A stretch of 33,561 nt of DNA from Phoronis ovalis (lineage: Eukaryota > Phoronida > Phoronidae), in assembly GCA_028565635.1 (NCBI GenBank), contig JAOXYB010020959.1, forward strand, positions 1-33,561. The letters run 5' to 3'. The stretch's first letter is position 1. Each line of letters starts with the position of its first letter. Below the pieces are notes generated by a model. The model was not told the origin of the DNA and made no database searches. It was given only the letters and a program-made list of their open reading frames with translations. Below, piece by piece: positions 25,201 to 32,024 of this stretch. Made by a program: the position numbers and the translations under genes.

Positions 25201-26548
25201 TTGTCTTATTTTTGTATCTAATGAAAAGGTGTGCGCCTACAAATTAGGTGCAGATTTGGTGCGCACCTATAACTCACTTAATCTGTACCAACTAATTGGC
25301 TGGGGCAAGACATAGTTTTGCAATTTTTTTGCTAATTTTTAGATTACAATCCTCATTTGAAATCTTCACAAAGTAAAGGCAAGAAAAAATCAAACAAACC
25401 ATATACAGTTATTCTACATAAATTATATTAAATTTTTCAGTTTTACTTTTTCATCAACAGCAGCTGAGCCTTGTTGCAACTTCATAGTTTGCGATCCAAC
25501 ATGCACTGTAGCTAAAACTTTGAAATAGAAGTTGTTTACAGATTTTTGTTCTTATGTCAACTGTCTTTCTACATTTCATTATTAAAGTAGAGGAAGAATT
25601 TATGGTGGACTATAGCAGCAACCATGTAGAGGTCAGGTGACTACCTGTGTCGTGATAAGGACAAAGTGATAAAAATACAGGTATAAAGTTAATGCTTGTG
25701 GTTTAATATATAGAATATTTTCGAGTTGGTTTCTAATATCGAAAATCAAGTACAAATAAATCTTGATTTGACAGTATTGACACAAATAAGTTGTTCTCTT
25801 GCTCATTAAAGTAAATTCAAAATAAAGTTAAATCTAATATTATAATACTAGATGGAAGATTAAAGTAAACTATTTACGCAAACAGATGTCTGCATTTCCT
25901 GGTAATTTTGTGCAATTCAGGTATGTAATATTATGAAAGCAGTGACTGTTATACATTTGCAGGCACCAGGTAAATGCATTCGTATATATATATTTGCATG
26001 TGTCAAAATCATGTACATTTATCAAACTACATTATTTCTGTTTAGTAGTGTTGCTCAGTTGTATTAGACAGCACGGAAATAGTATACCAAAAGTGTCACA
26101 ACTACTACTTACATCTGGAAGGTGATGGCATTACAGCATAGCAAGCTATATAGCCAGTAAAAAATCAAGTGAAAACAATTGTTATAAGAATTATGTACTC
26201 TGTACTTTTTGTAGCCAAACTGAATGAATTGCACTAATTTTAAATTAGTTTAGTTAAAATAAAAATATACTTGAAGAAAATGATGAATTAATATTAATAA
26301 GACAGTCAGTTGAATTTCTGGAAAGTAAATACGACTGATTTAATCATGTCAATTCACTAGTAGATTTCGAAGTGTTGCTACCACAACTCCTGTGCTGGGA
26401 TCCTTATCAGCAGTGATCTATATCAGCAGTGATACTGCATGCTTTATGAAAATGTACCCAATTAAGACGGCACAAAAGCTGATATCTTAAAACAAGATAA
26501 TTGCATACCTGCTACTTGATTTCTGTGTGCTGCTCCCCCTTCTGCCAT
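1181..26548 (-). CDS. RNF213-like giant AAA+ ATPase / E3-like protein, seven joined coding exons, 5125 codons
   Basis: This is the whole gene; the exons are described separately. Coding exons in transcript order are 26509-26548, 24112-24529, 23913-24000, 20410-20769, 18138-19942, 1466-14039 and 1181-1273. Every junction has GT/AG ends and matching phase, and the sum is 15378 nt including the stop. Vertebrate RNF213 is a cytosolic protein of about 5200 residues: an N-terminal stalk, a dynein-like ring of six AAA units, and an E3 module that ubiquitylates targets including lipid A on cytosolic bacteria and acts in antimicrobial and antiviral defence and at lipid droplets. The length, the order of the P-loops, the PPFLNRFEKQ motif (2966-2975) and the C-terminal zinc finger followed by a SPIAFRILRILL helix all fit that family. 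No canonical RING is visible. The splice model was read by eye, so exact ends need RNA evidence. Assignment to the family is firm; orthology to a particular paralogue is not. Confidence 0.88.
1274..1465 (-). other. Candidate last intron (192 nt)
   Basis: It lies between the giant exon and the basic terminal exon, with GTAAAA at the donor and TTGTTGCAG at the acceptor. Its first 72 nt can also be read as coding sequence up to the TGA at 1396-1394, so retention would give an alternative C terminus. Confidence 0.55.
1466..14039 (-). CDS. RNF213-like gene, giant coding exon 6: stalk, AAA+ core, linker, RZ-like finger, C-terminal domain
   Basis: One exon of 12574 nt encodes residues 905-5095. The acceptor is GTATCTTAG|G (AG at 14041-14040); the donor is ATAAAG|GTAAAA (GT at 1465-1464). 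The open frame extends slightly upstream through a GTG at 14086, but no ATG is needed there. Domains: helical stalk with an acidic patch (about 1140-1170); AAA2 P-loop DLPGQGKT (Lys1862); AAA3 P-loop GETGCGKT (Lys2253) with Walker B IWMFLDE (2306-2307); AAA4 P-loop GKPGCSKS (Lys2582) with Walker B VVLLDE (2651-2652); the family motif PPFLNRFEKQ (2966-2975). The E3 region starts around 3200. YWRSQ (3549-3553) is followed by an acidic Ser/Asn-rich linker (about 3580-3825) where a RING is expected. A divergent RZ-type finger follows: Cys4372, Cys4374, His4376, Cys4390, Cys4393. Then comes a helical C-terminal domain. ATPase activity looks intact; ligase activity is doubtful. Confidence 0.93.
14711..15757. 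mobile_element. Possible non-autonomous DNA transposon with ~30 bp imperfect terminal inverted repeats
   Basis: The left end reads TCCCAGGAGCTCCTCAGTGA then ATAATACC. The right end carries its near reverse complement, GGTATTATTCAGTGGAGCTC then CCAGGAG. The pair is about 1 kb apart and matches over roughly 30 bp with a few changes. A second, smaller inverted pair (TAATACCC near 15645 and GGGTATTA near 15731) sits just inside the right end. No transposase is encoded, and no clear target duplication was seen. It could instead be two separate insertions of one short repeat in opposite directions. Confidence 0.4.
16195..16557. mobile_element. Foldback MITE-like element in the large intron
   Basis: The ends are inverted repeats: ATTTTGGGTTGAAATGTTAC at the left against the reverse complement of GCATTTTAACCCAAAAT at the right, each continuing into TTTTTGAAA / TTTCAAAAA. 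Pairing resumes deeper inside and closes near the centre with GGATTTTCAAAG (about 16333) against CTTTGAAAATCC (about 16387). The whole 360 bp can therefore fold as one degenerate hairpin. It encodes nothing. The arms differ at many sites, so the insertion looks old. Confidence 0.55.
18138..19942 (-). CDS. RNF213-like gene, coding exon 5 (N-arm beta-sandwich and helical stalk)
   Basis: The exon is 1805 nt and encodes residues 303 to 904. The acceptor is ATTTTTTGTAG|ACAGTAAAC (AG at 19944-19943); the donor is ATCA|GTAAGT (GT at 18137-18136), leaving two bases that combine with the first G of the giant exon to give Gln904. Residues 306 to about 400 (MLYLDSSIIGE, VYVVFDRVPGKDRIEM, EVSIPHADRNCTYYYSFEVK, WRYVAYF) alternate strands and turns in the way of the starch-binding-like (CBM20-like) beta-sandwich near the N terminus of RNF213 proteins; that match is inference. 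From about residue 430 onward the sequence is a long series of amphipathic helices (CLDHFYELQ, ARLLDEIQLV, RREDFQRCVKIWFD), which fits the helical stalk. Taken alone it could be mistaken for a separate gene, but it has no stop before the donor other than the one created inside the GTAAGT. Confidence 0.85.
19943..20409 (-). other. Intron (467 nt) between coding exons 4 and 5
   Basis: It has a GTAAGT donor and a TTTTTTGTAG acceptor, with phase 0 on both sides. The plus-strand open frame inside it shows no recognisable protein features. Confidence 0.75.
20410..20769 (-). CDS. RNF213-like gene, coding exon 4 (Gln/Ser-rich linker)
   Basis: The exon encodes 120 residues (183-302), phase 0 at both ends. 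The acceptor is ATAAACAG|GTT (AG at 20771-20770) and the donor is a consensus ACT|GTAAGT (GT at 20409-20408). The first half, VLEMDTLMTSFKPEQRDILM and on to about residue 240, is predicted helical. The second half is rich in Gln, Ser and Thr (IQNQQQQNF, SLQQQSETM) and looks disordered. No known domain is recognised. In the vertebrate family the matching region is also a variable N-terminal segment. If read through without splicing, the frame stops 17 codons later. Confidence 0.75.
20770..23912 (-). other. Intron (3143 nt) between coding exons 3 and 4
   Basis: The donor is GTAAGA and the acceptor ATAAACAG. It contains a less AT-rich island near 21410-21770, described separately, and a nearly repeated AAGATAATTC[T/C]TAATTATTT motif at about 23401 and 23463. 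Short frames on the minus strand at 21899-22578 do not resemble proteins I know. Confidence 0.7.
21410..21770. other. Less AT-rich island of unknown origin inside an intron
   Basis: This stretch is visibly richer in G and C than its surroundings. On the plus strand an acceptor-like TGTTTTTTCAG is followed by about 50 open codons (it includes VTHRNAAAEKRGRLKARLDE) ending in TAG near 21580. I recognise no family. It may be the remains of a retrocopy or transposon; nothing supports it as a working gene. Confidence 0.3.
23913..24000 (-). CDS. RNF213-like gene, coding exon 3 (small linker exon)
   Basis: This is an 88 nt exon between a TATATTTTCAG acceptor (AG at 24002-24001) and a CATCCT|GTAAGA donor (GT at 23912-23911). 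It completes a Gly codon left by exon 2 and then reads 29 codons, CFVCNDAKKQADVLDKRSQQ followed by QCPKTEDHP, ending in phase 0 as exon 4 requires. The piece is polar, with CFVC at its start, and looks like a linker. Support is the perfect phase bridge between exons 2 and 4, which would otherwise be out of register, and good splice sites. The intron upstream of it is only 111 nt. Confidence 0.7.
24001..24111 (-). other. Short intron (111 nt) between coding exons 2 and 3
   Basis: Donor GTAAGC, acceptor TATTTTCAG. It is the shortest intron of the gene, and its phase links exon 2 to exon 3. Confidence 0.7.
24112..24529 (-). CDS. RNF213-like gene, coding exon 2 (N-terminal domain)
   Basis: The exon encodes residues 14 to 153 of the joined protein. 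It starts after a textbook acceptor (eight T then CAG, AG at 24531-24530) and ends at GG|GTAAGC. The frame is open across all 418 nt, with two bases of a split codon at each end. The protein begins AYTFPVNLTLQYHDGFS and continues with a mixed hydrophobic pattern (YSLEDYKQIE, FHKFWADQMKVDLLETY, LSVLNLPHDCQRF) that looks like a folded alpha/beta domain. I do not recognise the fold. By position it belongs to the poorly conserved N-terminal arm that precedes the stalk in RNF213. Confidence 0.75.
24530..26508 (-). other. First coding intron (1979 nt) between coding exons 1 and 2
   Basis: The donor is GTATGC and the acceptor has eight T then CAG. It is AT-rich with no gene seen. A 12 bp unit ATCAGCAGTGAT occurs twice in a row at about 26406-26433. 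The segment around 24943 shares about 19 bp with intron 5 near 15532, which may mark copies of one dispersed repeat. Confidence 0.65.
26509..26548 (-). CDS. RNF213-like gene, first coding exon (start codon)
   Basis: This mini-exon encodes MAEGGAAHRNQVA plus the first base of a glycine codon. The ATG at 26548-26546 has a favourable context (AAAAAG before it, G after it) and is the first ATG after an upstream acceptor-like TTTTTAG at about 26567. That suggests the exon also carries 18 nt of 5' untranslated sequence and that an untranslated exon lies further upstream. It ends at a GCAG|GTATGC donor (GT at 26508-26507). Joining it to the next exon completes a Gly codon and runs in frame into AYTFPVNLTLQY. 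It is too short for ORF callers and rests on phase agreement and the start context only. Confidence 0.7.
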
Positions 26549-27523
26549 CTTTTTAGGTGCTCAGTCCTAAAAATTTGAAAAACAGTATATTAATCAGTAC
26601 AAAACTATGAAACACTGTTTAGCTACAAAAGTAAATCTTCCCCAAAAATTGAGGCATCTGATCATTTCAGTAGGACACTTGATTTACTTTTAGTGAAGGA
26701 AATATGTTGTTAACTTTGCATAAAACTATCAGAGGATAAATATTTTGGTTCATTAGATGGAAGCTATATGCTAGCTAGTTTAAAAGCTATATCTGCTGTC
26801 TGTATGCTTATGGTAATAAATCCTTTTATGATATCTTGCCTTATGTTCTGATGAAAATATTTCCAGTCACAAATCGAGATAATTAAGTCTCTAGCCTTCA
26901 ATTAATTTTTTGCGCTGGCATTAACCAATAAAAAAAATTCTGAGAAACCGTGAAAACTGAATCCAGCACTGCATGTATTCCCCCTATGTAAAATGTACCC
27001 CATAATTTTTTCAAAAAAAGGCATTTACAAACTCTTAATATATTAATTAGAAGTTTGCACGTAAACTGTGACTGGAAATAAATGCACCAAACTTTAAACA
27101 AGTATTACTCGTAGCATTTTAGTTAGTCATTAGGAAAAAAGATATGAAAATAATTGTAATACTATCAACTACAGGATATTTCAGTGATTCTTTAATCTTA
27201 CAATCACGATAAATTTATAGATCTTCGTCAAAGTACTCAACAAAAATTTTCAGTTTTATGGCGGCATAAAACAAAAACATAACAAAATTAAATCCATTTT
27301 GTAAAGAAACAGATAATTTATACGAAGTTAAAGTTAAATTGTACCACTTAAAAGAGAATTGCAATTTATGGCTAGGATAATTAACGTGGCGAGAACCGTT
27401 AACATACTGTAACTTGCAAAAAATATTAATATTTTCTTTTTTTGTGAATTCTGTACAAAAGGTATAAAAGTTAAATTCTTATAAAGTTAAAACTGTAGTT
27501 TTTGCGGTAAATGCAGGAATTTC

Positions 27524-27544
27524 GTTACCATAGCAACAAATTGG
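27524..27544 (-). promoter_or_regulatory. RFX-type X-box next to an inverted CCAAT box
   Basis: GTTACCATAGCAAC (27524-27537) fits the RFX consensus GTNRCC-N(0-3)-RGYAAC on both halves. ATTGG at 27540-27544 is a CCAAT box on the gene strand, two bases away. The pair lies about 1 kb upstream of the start codon and upstream of a possible untranslated-exon donor, so it could be part of the promoter. RFX and NF-Y binding in the species is inference. Confidence 0.35.
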
Positions 27545-28081
27545 ACCAAAATGTAGTCGGATCGAAAGAAAAAAAACTGCCTAAAAAGAAAATGTATATA
27601 CATTATAATACTTTTAGTCTATAGTTTTAAAGATACATTGTAACAAAGATAACTAACAAATAAACGGCTCTCGCTCCCTTAAATGACAGAATAATGTACA
27701 GTTATAATGAAATACTTGAAATTAGCAATACATTTAATTTATAATCAGATAAGAAGCATTTGGATGCCTGCTGGGGCAAGTAAATCAAAGTATTCTTTAG
27801 TGTAAAAAGTTCGTTAAGCCTTCTAGCTAGCATTCTTTAAGTATTCGTTATTTCACTTTTGGGTAAATCAAATGTTTCATTCGTTACATATTCATTATTT
27901 TCTTTGTTAAAAAGGCTAAAAATAAGGAGAGCTATAGGGTTCTTCTAAGGTCTTTGTTAACACAGCACTCAGGATTTATTGGCAGGTGTCTGTAGCAGGT
28001 TGCGTAAATTTCAGGGATATATATGCATTGTATGTCACATTCATTAGAAAGATAAAAGTGTTGAAACGATTTGAAATATAT

Positions 28082-28096
28082 TTTCTTTCACTTCCC
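28082..28096 (-). promoter_or_regulatory. ETS-IRF composite-like site upstream of the RNF213-like gene
   Basis: On the gene strand the sequence is GGGAAGTGAAAGAAA. It matches the ETS-IRF composite pattern GGAANNGAAA exactly and the IRF core AANNGAAA. It lies about 1.5 kb upstream of the start codon. Vertebrate RNF213 is interferon-induced, so an IRF-like site would fit, but one match in AT-rich DNA may be chance. Confidence 0.25.
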
Positions 28097-28379
28097 AGGG
28101 CAATTCTAGACAAACGAATATAATTAAGATATTTTCCAAATAAATCAAAATCACAGTTATTTTTTTGCGTTTTAAAAATGGTAATTTTTATATTTAAAAA
28201 GTACCAAGCCTATTATCGTTTACGTGTACAAAAAGTAAGTTTCATAGAATAAGAATGTAAAGGAATAATGAAATATGATCAACGAGAACATTTTTAATAC
28301 TAGAATCACCTTGTAGCAAAGGCCAGAAGAAATAGCTGGACATCCAGACCTATTAGGATTATCCTGGAACCATGGATGT

Positions 28380-28980
28380 TCAAATACCTCTGGATGACCT
28401 TTACCTTTTGTCGAAAGTTTCATGAGATTTTGACTGTTTGACCTCTGAATGACCATTTGGACCTCAAAGTCAGCTAAGATAACCTCCAAATGACCTGTTA
28501 ACTTCATTTTTGAACTTTTCATCAAATTTCTGGAAATTAATTTTTGACCTCAAAATGACCATATGACCCAAGAGTACCTTTAAATGACATAAAACCATCA
28601 TTTTTGGAAGTTAAATGCAATTATAAGAGTTTGATCTTTTGACCCCTGAATGACCTTTTGACCTATAAGGTCAGCTAACCTACCCCAGGGATGACATGTC
28701 AGATTATACGGCTATGGCACCACTATGCCTTGATTTATACACTCTTGCTTATTAAAATTAGCCAAAAACATGCTAAAAATAAAAATCTGACCTTTTGACC
28801 CATAAAGGACCTCAAAAATCATCATGTTTGTATGTCCCCCTCCCTACTAAGTCTACACCACAAGTTTGGTACTGTAGCTCAAAGCATTTTTAAGATATAG
28901 ATGTTTGAAAATTGGAAGAAAAAAACAAAGAAAAAAGATACAATCCCAATAGGTTGCACCTGCTGTGCAATCTAATAAAT
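28380..28980. repeat. Dispersed repeat rich in TGACC(T) motifs, with a hairpin end
   Basis: At least ten TGACC or TGACCT motifs occur between 28380 and 28810, often as paired 12-14 bp units (TGACCTTTTGACCT at 28651-28664, TGACCTCAAAATGACC near 28545). The segment continues into a stretch ending in a small hairpin, TTGCAC-CTGCT-GTGCAA at about 28954-28970, followed by TCTAAT. A hairpin followed by CTAA and a T resembles a Helitron 3' end, although the spacing is shorter than usual. No protein is encoded. Confidence 0.45.
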
Positions 28981-29113
28981 ATTCAATGATAAATGGTCAA
29001 GTACAACATAGAAAATGAACAATAAACATATAAATTAATTTCAAAGCTGAGAGTCTTTGCACATATCCATTAGAAAAATGTCACTTCGGGAGACAACTCC
29101 TGTCCCAAATCAA

Positions 29114-29686
29114 AGGGAGCTGGTGCAAAAAATAAAGTAAAATGAATGAAATACATATATTTCTATTTTTGTCATTCACACTTATCACAAAATGTAAAAA
29201 ACACGCAGAATGATAAATGTAGCTTTTGTGTCTGAGCACCTCATACTATATAGGATAGTATCAAGGGGTGACACGAGAATTGAAAACTTCATGGTTGAAT
29301 TTTTTACCAATCAGTGCAAGTTCCCACAAGAAACTAATCAAACATCTCTTCTTAACACCTTAAACTAGCGTACGTGGACGGAAACATTTTTTTTACGCTA
29401 GTTTAAGGTGTTAAGAGATGTTGTGGTTAGTTTCTTGTGGGTACTTGCGCTGATTGGTAAAAAATTTTTTTTTTTTAAATTCAGCCATGAAATTTTCAAT
29501 TCTTGTGTCACCCCTTGATACTATCCTATATAGTATGAGGCGCTCGCTCGGACACAAAAGCTATATTTATCATTTCTGCGTGTGTTTTTTGTGGAATTTT
29601 TTACCACTTGGTGATAAGTGTTGAATGACAAAAATAGAAATATATGTATTTCATTCGTTTTATTTTATTTTTTGCACCAGCTCCCT
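29114..29686. mobile_element. Long foldback element (near-perfect inverted repeat, ~260-290 bp arms)
   Basis: The left arm (29114-29372) and the right arm (29394-29686) are reverse complements over almost their whole length around a 21 bp loop. The innermost paired part is CTTAACACCTTAAACTAGCG against CGCTAGTTTAAGGTGTTAAG. The outer ends are AGGGAGCTGGTGCAAAAAAT against ATTTTTTGCACCAGCTCCCT. Differences are small gaps, for example an extra T-run and an extra GTGGAATTTTTTACCACTTG-like piece in the right arm. Weaker pairing may reach ATGTCAC at 29078. It encodes no protein and looks like a MITE or foldback transposon. Confidence 0.8.
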
Positions 29687-29757
29687 GTGCAAGTGTGACA
29701 TGAAGCCATAATTTCAGAGATACATTTGTGCAATTATTAATTTTTGTTAAAATAACT

Positions 29758-30080
29758 ATGGTGGCAGTTTTTTTAACATTGCACCAACATAGGAATAGAA
29801 GATATATTAGGCGAGTTTTTAGGGATAAGAACAACCCACTTGACAGTCATAGCAATGAGGAAATTATTGCCAAGTGTAGACTAGATTGGAATAGTAATTT
29901 AGACGTATGTCTTGAACTAAATAATTTGCTGGAACACCCAACACAAATTTCCCATGCTCTTCTTGTATCCATGCAAATTTTACTAGCTTTAAGAACTATG
30001 CAACTGGCAGTTTCCAATCAGTGAATGCCGATGTACATGGAGTTACTTGAATGTCTGTTTCAAATTCAAATTTTTTGAAA
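29758..30080 (+). pseudogene. HARBI1-like nuclease fragment (PIF/Harbinger transposase relic)
   Basis: From the ATG at 29758 the frame reads HRNRRYIRRVFRDKNNPLD, then a segment ending LEHPTQISHALLVSMQILLA and LR. This is the pattern of the HARBI1 / Harbinger DDE nuclease N terminus: a basic run, RVFRxxNNPLD, then a helical segment ending in LEHPT...HAL...ALR. After ALR (about 29991) the homology moves to another frame and continues NYATGSFQSV-ADVHGVT, the family's next conserved block (ATGSFQ...D-HGVS), to a TGA at 30048-30050 and faintly beyond. With one frameshift, an internal stop and no catalytic domain, it is a broken 5' fragment. It has no intact partner Myb-like gene in the window. Confidence 0.75.
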
Positions 30081-31203
30081 AGTAGCGTCCTATTTACAAC
30101 TGTTTTTCAAACAATAATGTCAGTTTCATAATTAGACTTCATAATCCAACATTTAATAATTCAACACAGTTGTCAATTTATTTCAAAAACAAAGTATTTC
30201 TGTTAACAATATCAATCATCTTGAACTATCAATCCACTGTTCAGCATACAATTTATTTTAGACCATCGAATTAAATTGTATACATATAGTATAAATGTAT
30301 ACTCCACACATTAAAAAAAACATGAAATGCTATTTTAACTAAAATATTGGTGTTTCGGTTGAAACGTACAATTTTGAAGGTCTAGTGTAATAGGATTCAC
30401 AATAATTTAAAGCGTATGCTACAAACAGAAACAGAACATAAATGTTGTTATTTTTTTTCATGAAAGATTCTACGATTTCATATATTAAATCAAACATATT
30501 AAAGTTACCTGATGATTCGATCGGGTAAAAACAGCTTTATCCAGAAATATTATAAATTGATGCAGAAATAATTTGATTAATCTACACCTCAGTTTCTATG
30601 CTATATGTTTCTTCAGTAACTGATAAATAGTTTGGTTAAAAAATTTATTTAGTTACATTATTGGCGAGAGCTATAAGCAGAACACGAAATTTAAGTAACA
30701 AGAGCACAATGAAAAAATAGATAATGAAATTTTAAAGATAGTTTTGTTTTATGTACTGGAACTGTATCTTCCTTATGTCATCATTAACTGTTCATTACCT
30801 TATCTTTACTAGAAAATTTAAAGAATGCTTTGATTTACAGCCCCTGCATGTTTACTTCTTAAAATAGGGATCATCAGTTTTGCTGAAATTAACACTTTTT
30901 AGTCCATACTAAAAAGATAATGCATGTTATGTGAATCATTTGCATAGAAATATTAAGTTAATAATACTTACCAAATATTAATATAACAGTTCTTGAATAT
31001 TGGCTTTAAAGTATTTTAATTTTAGCCTCTAATGGACTATTGAAACTTTAATTGTCATTTCTTCTATCTCCATATTCATTTGTAGTGCCACTGCTTGAAG
31101 CAAAACACATTTGTGGCAGAATTGTTCTTACCTATGAATCACCCATAAAAACCTTGAACTGTCTAGGGCTCAACCCTGCAAAATCACCTGACAGAGTTTT
31201 GTT
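30081..31203. other. Intergenic AT-rich stretch
   Basis: I see no gene, RNA or clear repeat here. Donor-like sites on the minus strand (CAG|GTAACT near 30510 and TTTG|GTAAGT near 30970) could belong to an untranslated exon of the RNF213-like gene, without further support. Confidence 0.4.
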
Positions 31204-31566
31204 CACTACAAGGCTATGATGTTGTACATTATTAACATTCTCATGCTGTGGATGTTAAAAACCTACTAAGCCTAAGGTAGTTTTCAGTATATTTCTTAGA
31301 AAACCTTGTTTGCATATTATTGACTATGTTAATTTGTCTAGAAAATAACTTATTTCTTAGAAGTACTTTAATTATCAAGCACATCGATCTATAAGTTAGT
31401 TCACCTTGAGGTTATGGTGTTGTATATGGTTATGCATCGAGCTCTTGCTGTAAATGTTAAAAACCACCTAAGGCTGAGGTATCTTAAGTACATTTCTTGG
31501 AAAGCCCAGTTTGCACATTCCTGACTATGTCAATATTTCTAAACAATTGCCTGTTTCTTAGAAAAC
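31204..31566. repeat. Two diverged direct copies of a ~165 bp repeat, period about 195-200 bp
   Basis: Copy A (about 31204-31364) and copy B (about 31399-31566) share the same order of blocks: AAGGCTATGATGTTGTA / GAGGTTATGGTGTTGTA, then TGTTAAAAACC, then ATTTCTTAGAAAACC / ATTTCTTGGAAAGCC, then TTTGCATATT-TGACTATGT / TTTGCACATTCCTGACTATGT, and TTTCTTAGAA. A weaker third copy (ATTTCTAGGAAA, then GTTTTGCACATTG) lies near 32250-32295, beyond the MITE at 31709. Nothing is coded. Confidence 0.5.
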
Positions 31567-31708
31567 CTTTAGATGAAACTGTAACTATAAATTATGAATA
31601 AGTTATCCCAAACATTACTAGCTATTTTTATTTATTGATATTAAGTACATTACAAATAAGACTAAAATATCAACTAGCAATACATTACATCCTTATATAA
31701 TTAGTGTG

Positions 31709-32024
31709 TATATATCCGGGGGGGGGGGCAGTCAGTATGAAAGTGGGTACCCATGTTCCAACACGGCTTTTCAAAAAAGGCCCTAACGAAGTGAAATTCT
31801 GCAAAAAATACACCCATAAGGAAGTGACTTTTTGGAAAAAACACCCCTAACGCAGTGTCACACCTCCAAAAAACCACCCCTTTGAGATTTTAGCTAAAAA
31901 AACAGACCCTAAGGACGTAATGCGCGTTACGCACCGGCGGTTCGAAAAACATACCCTTTCACGCGAAATTTTGTTGGAACATGCCTACCCACTTTTATAT
32001 TGACTGCCCCCCCGGGTATATATA
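31709..32024. mobile_element. MITE with G-tract terminal inverted repeats and an internal 32 bp tandem array
   Basis: The left end TATATATCC, a run of eleven G, then CAGTCAGTATGAAAGTGGGT and CATGTTCCAACA matches the reverse complement of the right end over about 54 bp. The right end reads TGTTGGAACATGCCTACCCA, then CTTTTATATTGACTG, a C run, GGGTATATATA. The middle is built of units starting CCC-TAACGnAGTGA and ending in an A-run, at 31781, 31813, 31845, about 31877 and 31907, a period of 32 bp. Flanking TATA may be target sequence. No open frame of note. Confidence 0.8.

Larger units (their letters stand above)
26567..28300. other. Putative 5' region of the RNF213-like gene
   Basis: No protein-coding sequence is supported. 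An acceptor-like site just upstream of the start-codon exon implies an untranslated first exon. One candidate donor for it is ATT|GTAAGA on the minus strand (GT at 27201-27200), downstream of the X-box/CCAAT pair, but this is not proven. Other donor-like sites lie further up, at about 30510, 30970 and 31135. Confidence 0.35.

Noticed and set aside
26898-27101. The 67-codon minus-strand frame near the putative promoter as a first exon
   Set aside because: It lacks a donor that would join in frame, and its composition is that of AT-rich noncoding DNA.
28220-28525. The 101-codon minus-strand frame upstream as a small protein
   Set aside because: It runs through the TGACC-rich repeat and has no recognisable protein features.
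31709-32024. The regular 32 bp units as a CRISPR array
   Set aside because: The units are diverged tandem copies without unique spacers and lie between transposon ends in a eukaryotic genome.
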